From an uncultured Erysipelotrichaceae bacterium (lineage in GTDB: Bacteria > Bacillota_I > Bacilli_A > RFN20 > CAG-826), in NCBI GenBank assembly GCA_902791935.1, contig CADAXQ010000016.1:1-44516 (forward strand): 44,516 nucleotides of DNA. The letters are read 5' to 3'. This document shows, in pieces, positions 35,001 to 42,111 of the stretch. Every line of letters starts with the position of its first letter. The first letter of the stretch is position 1. The notes beneath the pieces were generated by a model. It ran no database searches. It was not told where the DNA came from and worked only from the letters and a program-made list of their open reading frames with translations. The position numbers were made by a program, and so were the translations under genes.

Positions 35001-36296
35001 TTATTGATGGACCCGTAAGGTATCCAATTGCGCCTTCAAGAACGTTGCCCATTCTTCTTTGGTGGTATAAGTGCCATCCAAATAAGCTTGGCCAATCGTG
35101 GTGAGCGCCCAATAACGGTCTTCGCAAGCCTTCGATTGCGGAGCGGCATAGTTGCTTTGTTGTGCCAAAGCAATGCTTCCGATCGTGCCGTGTTTGGTAT
35201 AACGAGCATCAGCAGCAGCGTCTAAGTTGCAAGGAATCGATTGACGGGTTTCGAAACGAACGAGTTGCGATTCTTTGTTCGTGAGAAGAGCGGCTAAATC
35301 AGCAGCAGTGCGTTGTTCTTCGACCGGACGAGTCTTGTTCAAGCAATAGAGCTTTGAGCCAGAGAAAGACGCCATTTGATAGGCTTTGTCACCGATATGG
35401 TAAGACGGAAGTTTTGCCGCAGCGAGGTTATCGCCAATAGCAGCCTTTAAATCGCCTTCAAGCCAAGTGCCAGAGACGGCTGCCACAACCTTACCATCTT
35501 GGAAACCGCTCGTAACAACATCGTTCCCGCCGATTTTAATGGTGCCATCCTTGTAGTTGGAGCTGACTAAGCCTCCGATGTATTGCGAAACGGAAGCGCC
35601 GGTATCGCTATCCCAAGTCACATCATAGTAGATTTTGCCATCGGCATCGTTGTGCCAAGCCAAAGAGTTCAAGCCACATGCTTCAGGGGACATCAAGAAG
35701 CTATTTTGATAATAGGAGTTGTTGATATCCATGTAGAACGATTTGTTAGCGGCTTTCGCGGCGGCAAGAATGTCTTCTAAGGAGCCAGCTTGAGCATCGG
35801 AGATAACGGACTTGTCATAGTAGAGGAAGTAGCCGTTATCGGCAGTGACTGGATAGCCATAAAGCTTGTCGTCGTAGGTGGCGCCTTCAATGGCAGCGGC
35901 GTTGGTGCTATTTAAGACCGCATCTTTCCGAGTGCCACGGATTTCGGAAACGATGTTCTTCGAAACCAAACTTGCGATTTGGTCATCGGCAATCAAGAAG
36001 AGCGCAGGAGCGCCTTCCACGGTCGGGTCTTTTCCTAATGTGGAACCGCAATCCCCTTCGGAGACTGGTTTGTAGTCATAGGTATAGGGGTTGTCGGGGT
36101 GTTCTTTGTTGTAAGCATCGGTCACGGCTTTGACAACCGCTTCTTCTTTGGCGGTCGCCCAAATGGTGATCTTGGTGTGTTTTGCTTCCGTCACTGTGCT
36201 CGTTTGTTGGCTATTGGTTTTGTTACCGTTGTTGCAAGCTGCTAACGTAGCAAGGCAAAGAGCAGCAAGGCCAAGGGATAAAATTTTGTTTTTCAT
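35001..36296 (-). CDS. malE: Maltodextrin-binding lipoprotein MalE
   Basis: A 431-aa family 1 extracellular solute-binding protein. The lipoprotein signal ends LATLAAC (Cys21), then a Gln/Thr/Ser linker. The two-lobe binding fold is visible from ITIWATAKEEAVVKAVTDAYNKEHPD, through YGYPVTADNGYFLYYDKSVI, to FSGSKLYCLN and the C-terminal helix EEWATFLKAQLDTL. It would hand maltodextrins to MalFG. AAGGAG lies 11 nt before the ATG. It lies 25 nt after the starch-binding-like lipoprotein gene. Confidence 0.92.
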   Translation of the reverse strand: MKNKILSLGLAALCLATLAACNNGNKTNSQQTSTVTEAKHTKITIWATAKEEAVVKAVTDAYNKEHPDNPYTYDYKPVSEGDCGSTLGKDPTVEGAPALFLIADDQIASLVSKNIVSEIRGTRKDAVLNSTNAAAIEGATYDDKLYGYPVTADNGYFLYYDKSVISDAQAGSLEDILAAAKAANKSFYMDINNSYYQNSFLMSPEACGLNSLAWHNDADGKIYYDVTWDSDTGASVSQYIGGLVSSNYKDGTIKIGGNDVVTSGFQDGKVVAAVSGTWLEGDLKAAIGDNLAAAKLPSYHIGDKAYQMASFSGSKLYCLNKTRPVEEQRTAADLAALLTNKESQLVRFETRQSIPCNLDAAADARYTKHGTIGSIALAQQSNYAAPQSKACEDRYWALTTIGQAYLDGTYTTKEEWATFLKAQLDTLRVHQ

Positions 36297-36321
36297 AAAG
36301 AATGTGTTCTCCTTTCAAAGA

Positions 36322-36912
36322 TTAAGCAGCAGCGGATGTTGCTGCTGGCGTGAAGTCAATGACGAAGTGATAGGTTCCGCCATTGTCATTACTACGGAAG
36401 TCCAACATGTCATAGACAATGTGATAGGTGCCTTCGAAAGCGGCATTTTGGCCATTCAAAATGTTGGTACGGTTCGATGCGCCTTCCGTGAAGTCGGCTT
36501 TGGTTTTGCCAGCATAGAGATTCTTAAAGGCGTCGTTGCAAGAATCTAAGTCAACGTCTTCCATGCCGTATTGTACGTTCCAAGAGTTGCTTTCAATGAA
36601 TTTGAAGCCAACCCAATCAGAAGCCATTTCATGGGTCACGGTAGCTGTGTATTCGAGTTTCGTCGTACTGCCTTCATATGGCGTAAATGCGCAAGACGGA
36701 TTTGCAGTAGCGATCGTGTCGGCTTTCCAGTTATTCCAACCCGAGCCAATGATGTACATCGTGGCTTTTAATGGCGCGAACGACTCACTGTTTTGTTGGA
36801 ATTCGTCTTCGGAAGAAGTGACTGGTGTTTCCGAGGAAGCTGTTGGATTGTTGCATGAAGCAAGGCCTAAGAGTCCAGCCGCCATGCAAAGAGCGAATAA
36901 TTTTTTTGACAT
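36322..36912 (-). CDS. Lipoprotein with SusE/F-like starch-binding domain
   Basis: A 196-aa lipoprotein. The signal ends LGLASC (Cys20), followed by an acidic Ser/Thr linker. A single beta-rich domain starts TMYIIGSGWNNWKADT and continues through VGFKFIESNSWNVQYGMEDV. This resembles the repeat unit of SusE/SusF-type outer-surface starch-binding proteins of Bacteroidetes, where a Y-I-I-G-x-x-x-W strand and later aromatic residues hold the glucan. The call rests on pattern only. Position between malK and malE supports carbohydrate capture beside the binding protein. A GGAG site lies 9 nt before the ATG. Confidence 0.6.
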   Translation of the reverse strand: MSKKLFALCMAAGLLGLASCNNPTASSETPVTSSEDEFQQNSESFAPLKATMYIIGSGWNNWKADTIATANPSCAFTPYEGSTTKLEYTATVTHEMASDWVGFKFIESNSWNVQYGMEDVDLDSCNDAFKNLYAGKTKADFTEGASNRTNILNGQNAAFEGTYHIVYDMLDFRSNDNGGTYHFVIDFTPAATSAAA

Positions 36913-36933
36913 GAGTTTTTATTCTCCTTATTT

Positions 36934-37029
36934 CTAATGTCGTGTAGCGGCTCTGATAAAGATGCCGTCGAAGATGAGAATGAGTAAGCCAAGTAGGATT
37001 ACAGGATGGGGAATTCAGATGCTTTTCAG
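36934..37029 (-). other. Possible micro-ORF encoding a hydrophobic peptide, broken by TGA
   Basis: Between malK and the lipoprotein gene a minus-strand frame reads CTG-AAA-AGC-ATC-TGA and then 26 codons for IPHPVILLGLLILIFDGIFI plus a short basic end, stopping 5 nt before the next ribosome-binding site. AAGGAGG lies 4 nt before the CTG, so a strong ribosome-binding site has no standard start codon after it. It may be the remnant of a small membrane-protein gene. Confidence 0.3.
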
Positions 37030-37054
37030 CCTCCCTCCTTTCTGAATATGAACG

Positions 37055-37072
37055 AACGACAATGCTGTCGTT
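37055..37072 (-). other. Short perfect hairpin after malK
   Basis: AACGACA pairs with TGTCGTT around GCAT, 8 nt past the malK stop. With no T-run it is not a terminator. It resembles the malE-malF hairpin in position and could protect the malK 3' end. Confidence 0.55.
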
Positions 37073-37080
37073 AGCAAAAA

Positions 37081-38196
37081 TCAAAGATAAGCTTTCTCGC
37101 TTTCCGGATCGAAGAAGTGAATCTTGTCCGTGTGGAACGCAACGTGAATGATGTCACCGGTTTGTAAGACCTTGGTGACGGGGAACTTGGCGACCAAGTC
37201 AATGCCGCCAAATTTCGAGTGGGCGTAATATTCGTTGCCAAGTAGCTCGGCCACATCGACTTTGAGGTCAAAGCCTTCTTCGGTAGCGGCGACGGGGGCA
37301 ATGTTTTCAGGACGGATACCAAGAATCACGTCTTCTGGGATTTCAATATTTTGATAAATCTCTTTCGGAATCATGATTTCCTTTCCGTCTTTGGTGTGCG
37401 CGATTCCTTTTGTGGCATCGAATTTAACACGCAAGAAGTTCATAGATGGAGAACCGATAAATCCAGCCACGAATAAATTGGCAGGGTGATTATAGATTTC
37501 GAACGGGGTATCGACTTGTTGGACGCGGCCAAGCTTCATGACCACGATACGGGTAGCCATCGTCATGGCTTCCGTCTGGTCGTGTGTGACATAAATCGTG
37601 GTGGCACCCAATTGTTGATGCAACTTCACGATTTCGGAACGCATCTGGACCCGGAGTTTGGCATCCAAGTTCGAAAGTGGTTCATCCATCAAGAAGACTT
37701 TTGCGTTACGAACGATGGCGCGGCCTAAGGCAACCCGCTGTCTTTGACCACCGGAAAGGGCCTTTGGTTTACGGTCGAGGTATTTCTCGATCTGCAGAAT
37801 GCGCGCAGCCGCGCGTACGCGTTTATCAATTTGATATTTAGGAAGGTGTTTTGTCTTTAAGCCGAAGGCCATATTGTCGTAGACCGACATGTGCGGATAC
37901 AACGCGTAAGACTGGAACACCATTGCAATATCCCGGTCTTTCGGAGTCTTGTCGTTGCAAAGTTCGTGATCAATCCAAAGTTGTCCTTTGGTAATGTCTT
38001 CCAAACCAGCGATCATGCGAAGCGTCGTGGATTTTCCGCATCCCGAAGGACCGACCAAGACGATAAATTCGTGCTGCTTGATGTCCAAGTTGAAATCAAA
38101 AACAGCTTGCACATTGTTGTCGTAGATCTTGTCAATGTGCTGCAAGGACACATAGGCATTTTCACGTGACGACTCGACTTCGTTTTTAGGGCTCAT
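37081..38196 (-). CDS. malK: Maltodextrin ABC transporter ATPase (MsmK/MalK)
   Basis: A 371-aa ABC ATPase of the carbohydrate-uptake family 1. Walker A is GPSGCGKST, the signature [14 protein letters not shown], Walker [15 protein letters not shown] and the H-loop [13 protein letters not shown]-terminal TOBE/OB regulatory domain follows (about 240-371, LGIRPENI). It drives MalFG and is the first gene of the operon. The ATG at 38196 has an AGG 9 nt upstream; a TTG 30 nt earlier is a weaker choice. In many Firmicutes MsmK energises several sugar importers. Confidence 0.95.
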   Translation of the reverse strand: MSPKNEVESSRENAYVSLQHIDKIYDNNVQAVFDFNLDIKQHEFIVLVGPSGCGKSTTLRMIAGLEDITKGQLWIDHELCNDKTPKDRDIAMVFQSYALYPHMSVYDNMAFGLKTKHLPKYQIDKRVRAAARILQIEKYLDRKPKALSGGQRQRVALGRAIVRNAKVFLMDEPLSNLDAKLRVQMRSEIVKLHQQLGATTIYVTHDQTEAMTMATRIVVMKLGRVQQVDTPFEIYNHPANLFVAGFIGSPSMNFLRVKFDATKGIAHTKDGKEIMIPKEIYQNIEIPEDVILGIRPENIAPVAATEEGFDLKVDVAELLGNEYYAHSKFGGIDLVAKFPVTKVLQTGDIIHVAFHTDKIHFFDPESEKAYL

Positions 38197-38260
38197 AAAA
38201 CAACCTGCTTTCCAACCGCTAGGCAAAAAGCATTGCGGACTAGCAAATTTGACTGACCAA

Positions 38261-38288
38261 ATTATAAGCGCTTACATTGCGCTTGCAA
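38261..38288 (-). promoter_or_regulatory. Maltodextrin operon promoter with cre/LacI-type operator
   Basis: On the minus strand TTGCAA (38288-38283), a 16-nt spacer and TATAAT (38266-38261) form the promoter. The near-palindrome TGTAAGCGCTTATA (38276-38263) overlaps the -10 and fits a CcpA cre or MalR-type LacI operator except for one of the last two bases. The half-site TGCAAGCG lies at the -35. Steric repression is the natural reading. Confidence 0.7.
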
Positions 38289-38339
38289 GTTGTTTTGTTA
38301 CACAAAAACGTAAAAAACGCGTAAATTTCTTTATAAAGT

Positions 38340-38356
38340 TAATATAAGTTATATTA
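38340..38356. other. Perfect AT-rich inverted repeat
   Basis: TAATATAA-G-TTATATTA, 8-bp arms and a 1-nt centre, lies about 85 nt upstream of the maltodextrin promoter +1. It may be a regulator site; chance is possible in AT-rich DNA. Confidence 0.35.
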
Positions 38357-38462
38357 CATGCCGTGTTTTTAATAATCGGTAAAGTGATATTGTTCTTGTT
38401 TTTTGCTTGCAATTTGTGTTTTATTGACGCGTTTTTAGGTTCAAAAACGAGTTAGTGATGAC

Positions 38463-38486
38463 AAAAAACGAGCATCGTTTTTGCTC
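38463..38486 (-). terminator. Probable terminator of the small gene at 38525-38857
   Basis: AAAAACGA pairs with TCGTTTTT around a 3-nt loop, with a nested GAGC/GCTC alternative and six Ts on the minus strand. The A-T-rich stem makes it only moderate. Confidence 0.5.
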
Positions 38487-38524
38487 ATTACGGTGCCAAA
38501 ACGGATCAATGTTTGCCGTGCTTC

Positions 38525-38857
38525 TTACTCCCAATCGCTGAGATGGTGGCGGCATGCGCGTCTTATTAATCTCGTCTTCTTGCCGCCATAGTCATACACG
38601 TTATAGTACGGCTCTTCTAGTTTCTGGTCTTTTGTGAACTCTTGCCAACCGGAATAACTGCCTGTGTTCGGCGAGTGTGGTGCGAGATCCCTTTCGTAGC
38701 GGTAACAGATATTGAATGGCTCAACAGGTAGTGGATACAGTCTACACGCTTGTATTTGCCCCCTTTTTTCGTCAAAAGACATGACGATTACAATCTCGTC
38801 TCCTATGTCTCCCGAAAAAGGAACGTATAAGGCTAAATCACCGGCTTTGTACTTCAT
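38525..38857 (-). CDS. Unknown small soluble protein
   Basis: A 110-aa protein with no family I recognise. It begins YKAGDLALYVPFSGDIGDEIVIVMSFD, a short beta-rich segment reminiscent of SH3-like barrels, and has a tyrosine-rich second half ending in a basic RLIRRACRHH. No signal peptide or membrane helix. The ATG at 38857 is fixed by a perfect AAGGAGG 8 nt upstream; the frame continues upstream but without a ribosome-binding site. A TGCAAGCG half-operator like that of the maltodextrin promoter lies about 60-70 nt upstream (38917-38930), so sugar control is possible. Confidence 0.65.
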   Translation of the reverse strand: MKYKAGDLALYVPFSGDIGDEIVIVMSFDEKRGQIQACRLYPLPVEPFNICYRYERDLAPHSPNTGSYSGWQEFTKDQKLEEPYYNVYDYGGKKTRLIRRACRHHLSDWE

Positions 38858-38975
38858 AATCCTCCTTATTAATGATATAGGTTGTGGTCTTTTTTTGCCT
38901 TTATCTTTTTGACGATGGAGCGCTTGCAAAGGAATAAAGACATATACTCTGCCTATTTTTTCATAAAATCGAAAT

Positions 38976-41351
38976 TTATGCTGCCACAGTAAAGGAGAAC
39001 GAGCAGGTTTTCTGGTTGTCAAAGCAAGGCGTCGTCGTGGTTGTTCCATCAACCGTATTACTAAGCGAAGACGGGAATGATTTTTGGAATGCGCTCATCC
39101 GGAAAGAAGGGTTACTTGTCGGTCTAAATAAAGATGCTACATTTGGCTTTGACTTGCTTGATAAGTATCTCGCGTCGGCACTGATCCAACGAATTTCATC
39201 AAACGCGTTCATGCTGGAATCTAAGGAGTACTCCGCTTCTTCGGATCCACTGCCTTCTTTGGTGTTGCTAATGCAACGGGAGTAGTAGCCATAATTCGAC
39301 TTTGCCTGGAATTCGCTACGTTTGAAGACATCATCCGGGTCATCCAACAATCGATAAGCCTTTGTGGAATCGTAATACGTAAAAATCACAGTCTTCTTTT
39401 CTCCGCCATACCGGAACAAGCGACTATCGACGTGATAAAGTCTTCCTCCTGTCGCGTTGACATAAGACGCACCATAAGGGGAGTAGTTATTGTGATTGAG
39501 GTTCTTGGGCGTATAGAGATCAAGAATCAGATATTCATCGAACGGGTTAAATAAGATATGCCCATCGCTATCTTTTTGATATGTCTTGCCGTCATACGGA
39601 ATCACAATGGCCGCGTTCTGGTTTTGGGAACTGATTAAGTCAATGGAGCAAGACCCGTAGACGATATAGGGCTTAATCCAGCCAAGCAACAATTTGGAAT
39701 ACGGGTTATGGTCTAAGAAGTTAGAAGACATCATATCGTAGGTTCCCACCGCGTTATAGTAGGAATCGGTATCTTTGCTGGTGGGGTAGTAGTCTGATAA
39801 TCCCATCATGTGCCCCGTTTCATGGATGGCGGTATGGGCATCGCCGTTTTTGTCCACGCTAGAAATGCCAAGTCCTCGGCAGAAGTCATAGCTCATCCAG
39901 CCAAACGTTGAGACGCTGGGGGATTCTTTCGTGCCGGCATCGTTGCCACCCCAACTGGTATAGGCCCAGAAGTTCTTGTCATGATCGGCAGCATGGAGAT
40001 AAACCATCCAAACGGTATCTAAGCAACCATCATCATCGGAATCATAATCATCCAAAGAAAAATTAGGATACGTCGTTGTTAACCATGAAGGGATGGCTTT
40101 CGCGATAGAACGAACCACCGAAGCTTTTGGACCAATCGCATACGAAGACGCTAAGCCAAGGCTACCATCTTGTCCTGGATAGAAATAATCGGCGGTAACC
40201 CCTTCAAATAAAAGTTGTCCATACGAAGACTTGTAATAGTAAGAACGTAACGATTCGTAGTAAACATCGTCATCATCCCCGAAGAAACTTCGTTGGATTA
40301 AGTTCCAGTTCGCATCGGTCGCGTTGGCTTCATCTCCCGGTAACACGACTGGTACTACCAATAAAGGCACCTTGCCTTTGGCAGGTGTCAAATTACGCGA
40401 TTGCGTTCCTGCCGCGTAATCCGTGTTATCCGCGCCTAACGTTACTTCATCGGGCGAGTAATAACCTTTATCCCCATCTTTAAGGGTGACGTTCTCGTTC
40501 GCGAAAGTCACCTTCATTGAGCTGGTATCTTCGTTATAACTCAGGTTATCAAATGAATATATTAAGGGGGTAGAAGGATCTGGTTTTACCACAGAAATCG
40601 TGAAATCCCCTGTAATAGTCCCCTTAAATCCAGCATAACTGATGGAAAACGTATAATTCCCGGATTCATCTAAATAGAACGGGGTTTTTACGGCTTTTCC
40701 TTCAATTGTGAAAGAATATTCCTCATCGCTTAACGTCCGGTTGATCTCAGGTTCTTCTTTCTCGGTGGTCCGTTTGGTATGTAATCCAACCGAAAAGCCG
40801 GTGAAGTCCATCGTGTCGTATAAGGCGTAAGTGGTCTTACTCGGAGGAGTAATCATTAAGTTTTGCTCAAACTCAGTCGGCGTTAACACGTGGATCTTTA
40901 AGTTCGTGGGGCGGTAACCGCTCGCGGAGATTTGTAGGGAACGGTCCCCAACTTTTTTCAGCTGATAGGTACTGGTTGCCAGCTCGCTGCTATCTGAAAA
41001 TATCGCGACATATGACGTCACGGGCTCACTAGAAACCAACACATCTTCTCGGTAGGTTTCACCACGAACTTCTAAGTTGCTAAGATTCAGAGTGTCATAC
41101 TGATAATAAGTGTCTTCGGTATAAGAAAGTGCCAATTGTTTCCGGATAACAGGGCTGACGGAAGAGGAAGAAGTGACATCAATCGATGGTTCTTGCGAAG
41201 ACGGTAACTCACTTAATGAGGAGACGGATTCTGAAGATGATGAGGCATCTTGAGAAGAGCGGTCTTCCAAAGATGACGTGACAGGCTTGCTAAAGCAAGA
41301 CGCCAGCACCAAGACCAGCCACCACGAATGTTGCAAAATACCCCGTTTCAT
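38976..41351 (-). CDS. M6-type (immune inhibitor A-like) metalloprotease lipoprotein
   Basis: A 791-aa surface protease. The signal ends LVLASC (Cys19), followed by a Ser/Glu-rich tether (about 20-70). Two or three beta-domains with bacterial Ig-like strands (about 70-260) follow, then the protease. The zinc motif is HETGH (H510, E511, H514), continuing MMGLSDYY as in M6 HExxHxxGLxD peptidases. An acidic Ca-binding-like segment YDSDDDGCLDTVWMVY precedes it and MSSNFLDHNPYSKLLLGWIKP follows, both typical of M6. Substrates of M6 proteases include host immune and matrix proteins, but here the target is unknown. TATAGT lies 9 nt before the ATG and no Shine-Dalgarno sequence exists. Confidence 0.88.
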   Translation of the reverse strand: MKRGILQHSWWLVLVLASCFSKPVTSSLEDRSSQDASSSSESVSSLSELPSSQEPSIDVTSSSSVSPVIRKQLALSYTEDTYYQYDTLNLSNLEVRGETYREDVLVSSEPVTSYVAIFSDSSELATSTYQLKKVGDRSLQISASGYRPTNLKIHVLTPTEFEQNLMITPPSKTTYALYDTMDFTGFSVGLHTKRTTEKEEPEINRTLSDEEYSFTIEGKAVKTPFYLDESGNYTFSISYAGFKGTITGDFTISVVKPDPSTPLIYSFDNLSYNEDTSSMKVTFANENVTLKDGDKGYYSPDEVTLGADNTDYAAGTQSRNLTPAKGKVPLLVVPVVLPGDEANATDANWNLIQRSFFGDDDDVYYESLRSYYYKSSYGQLLFEGVTADYFYPGQDGSLGLASSYAIGPKASVVRSIAKAIPSWLTTTYPNFSLDDYDSDDDGCLDTVWMVYLHAADHDKNFWAYTSWGGNDAGTKESPSVSTFGWMSYDFCRGLGISSVDKNGDAHTAIHETGHMMGLSDYYPTSKDTDSYYNAVGTYDMMSSNFLDHNPYSKLLLGWIKPYIVYGSCSIDLISSQNQNAAIVIPYDGKTYQKDSDGHILFNPFDEYLILDLYTPKNLNHNNYSPYGASYVNATGGRLYHVDSRLFRYGGEKKTVIFTYYDSTKAYRLLDDPDDVFKRSEFQAKSNYGYYSRCISNTKEGSGSEEAEYSLDSSMNAFDEIRWISADARYLSSKSKPNVASLFRPTSNPSFRMSAFQKSFPSSLSNTVDGTTTTTPCFDNQKTCSFSFTVAA

Positions 41352-41360
41352 TTCGCGTCA

Positions 41361-41366
41361 ACTATA
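41361..41366 (-). promoter_or_regulatory. -10 of the M6 protease gene
   Basis: TATAGT on the minus strand, 9 nt before the ATG; predicted 5' UTR of 2-3 nt. Confidence 0.45.
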
Positions 41367-41539
41367 ACAAACCAAGGCAAAAAGGAAAGTAAAAATTCGG
41401 TGGACTTTGGAATGTTTGTGAAAAACAAAACTTTGTTTTTCGAGAGTAAAAGAGACATAAAACCCCTGTCATTAGACCCTAGGAGACCTGCATTTAGCCT
41501 TACGAAAGCACCAAATCATCGTTCTAATGCCGTTTTCAA

Positions 41540-41568
41540 TTGCGTTCTAAGGGGCAAAAAATTATAAT
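41540..41568 (+). promoter_or_regulatory. rpmH promoter
   Basis: TTGCGT (41540-41545), 17-nt spacer, TATAAT (41563-41568). +1 near 41575, leaving a 31-nt leader with GGAGG. The stretch 41367-41539 shows no gene. Confidence 0.7.
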
Positions 41569-41605
41569 CACTACGCACGCAAGTGAACCTCGGAGGAAAA
41601 ATACT

Positions 41606-41743
41606 ATGCACGTAAAAACGTATCAGCCGTCCAAAATTAAGCACGCTCATACTTCTGGCTTCCGTGCCAGAATGGCCACTCCTAATGGCCGTAATGTCCT
41701 TGCCCGTCGTCGGGCCAAAGGCAGAGCGAAGATTGCCGACTAA
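41606..41743 (+). CDS. rpmH: 50S ribosomal protein L34
   Basis: A 45-aa bL34. The family signature is present: [20 protein letters not shown], then [15 protein letters not shown]. The N-terminus MHVKTYQPS is one or two residues longer than the usual MKRTYQPS. GGAGG is 9-10 nt before the ATG; an in-frame ATG 66 nt earlier lies ahead of the promoter's -10 and is not used. Normal partner of rnpA next to dnaA. Confidence 0.95.
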   Translation: MHVKTYQPSKIKHAHTSGFRARMATPNGRNVLARRRAKGRAKIAD

Positions 41744-41761
41744 GCTCGTTACGAGCTTTTT
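41742..41761 (+). terminator. Terminator/attenuator between rpmH and rnpA
   Basis: AAGCTCG-TTA-CGAGCTT followed by TTT begins inside the rpmH stop codon and ends 17 nt before rnpA. It would keep L34 mRNA in excess over RnpA mRNA. Confidence 0.8.
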
Positions 41762-41778
41762 CGCTTGTTGAGATCACC

Positions 41779-42111
41779 ATGAAGCGGGCCAATCGCGTTC
41801 TCAAATATCAAGAATTTCAGGATATTATTCAGTCGGCCCCGGTGGTGAAATCAAAGCACTTCGTCATCCATTTCCGAACGAATCAGCAAGAGCGGTTACG
41901 GATCGGCATCAGTGTGACCAAACGGAACGGGCACGCCGTCAAACGAAACAAAATCCGACGACAAGTCCGAGCCATGTTAGCCAAAGATGCTGACTTCCAA
42001 AAGCCGCTTGACCTCATCATCATCGTCCGTAATTCGTATGATCCTACGAAATTCGTAGAACTAGAAGCAGAATTACAAGACGATTTGGCGCAAATGGGAG
42101 CACGACATTGA
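41779..42111 (+). CDS. rnpA: Ribonuclease P protein component
   Basis: A 110-aa RNase P protein subunit that assists the catalytic RNA in 5' processing of pre-tRNAs. The RNR motif region reads VKRNKIRRQVRAM (about 53-65), preceded by RIGISVTKRNGHA. The start has only a weak GAGAT upstream, consistent with low expression. It sits just after the rpmH attenuator and overlaps yidC by 4 nt (TTGA). Confidence 0.94.
   Translation: MKRANRVLKYQEFQDIIQSAPVVKSKHFVIHFRTNQQERLRIGISVTKRNGHAVKRNKIRRQVRAMLAKDADFQKPLDLIIIVRNSYDPTKFVELEAELQDDLAQMGARH

Noticed and set aside
37015-37017. Genome-wide reading of TGA as tryptophan, as in mycoplasmas
   Set aside because: TGA ends tldD, psuG, the TetR gene, the RDD gene and malF, usually in ATGA overlaps, and the proteins stop at the expected lengths. 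Trp is TGG throughout.
36785-37084. A 99-codon minus-strand frame across the malK-lipoprotein gap
   Set aside because: It overlaps the start of the lipoprotein gene out of frame and has low-quality composition. Only the hydrophobic frame in the gap was kept, as a doubtful micro-ORF.
39016-39285. An 89-codon plus-strand frame inside the M6 protease gene
   Set aside because: It is antisense to a well-supported coding region and has no start signals.
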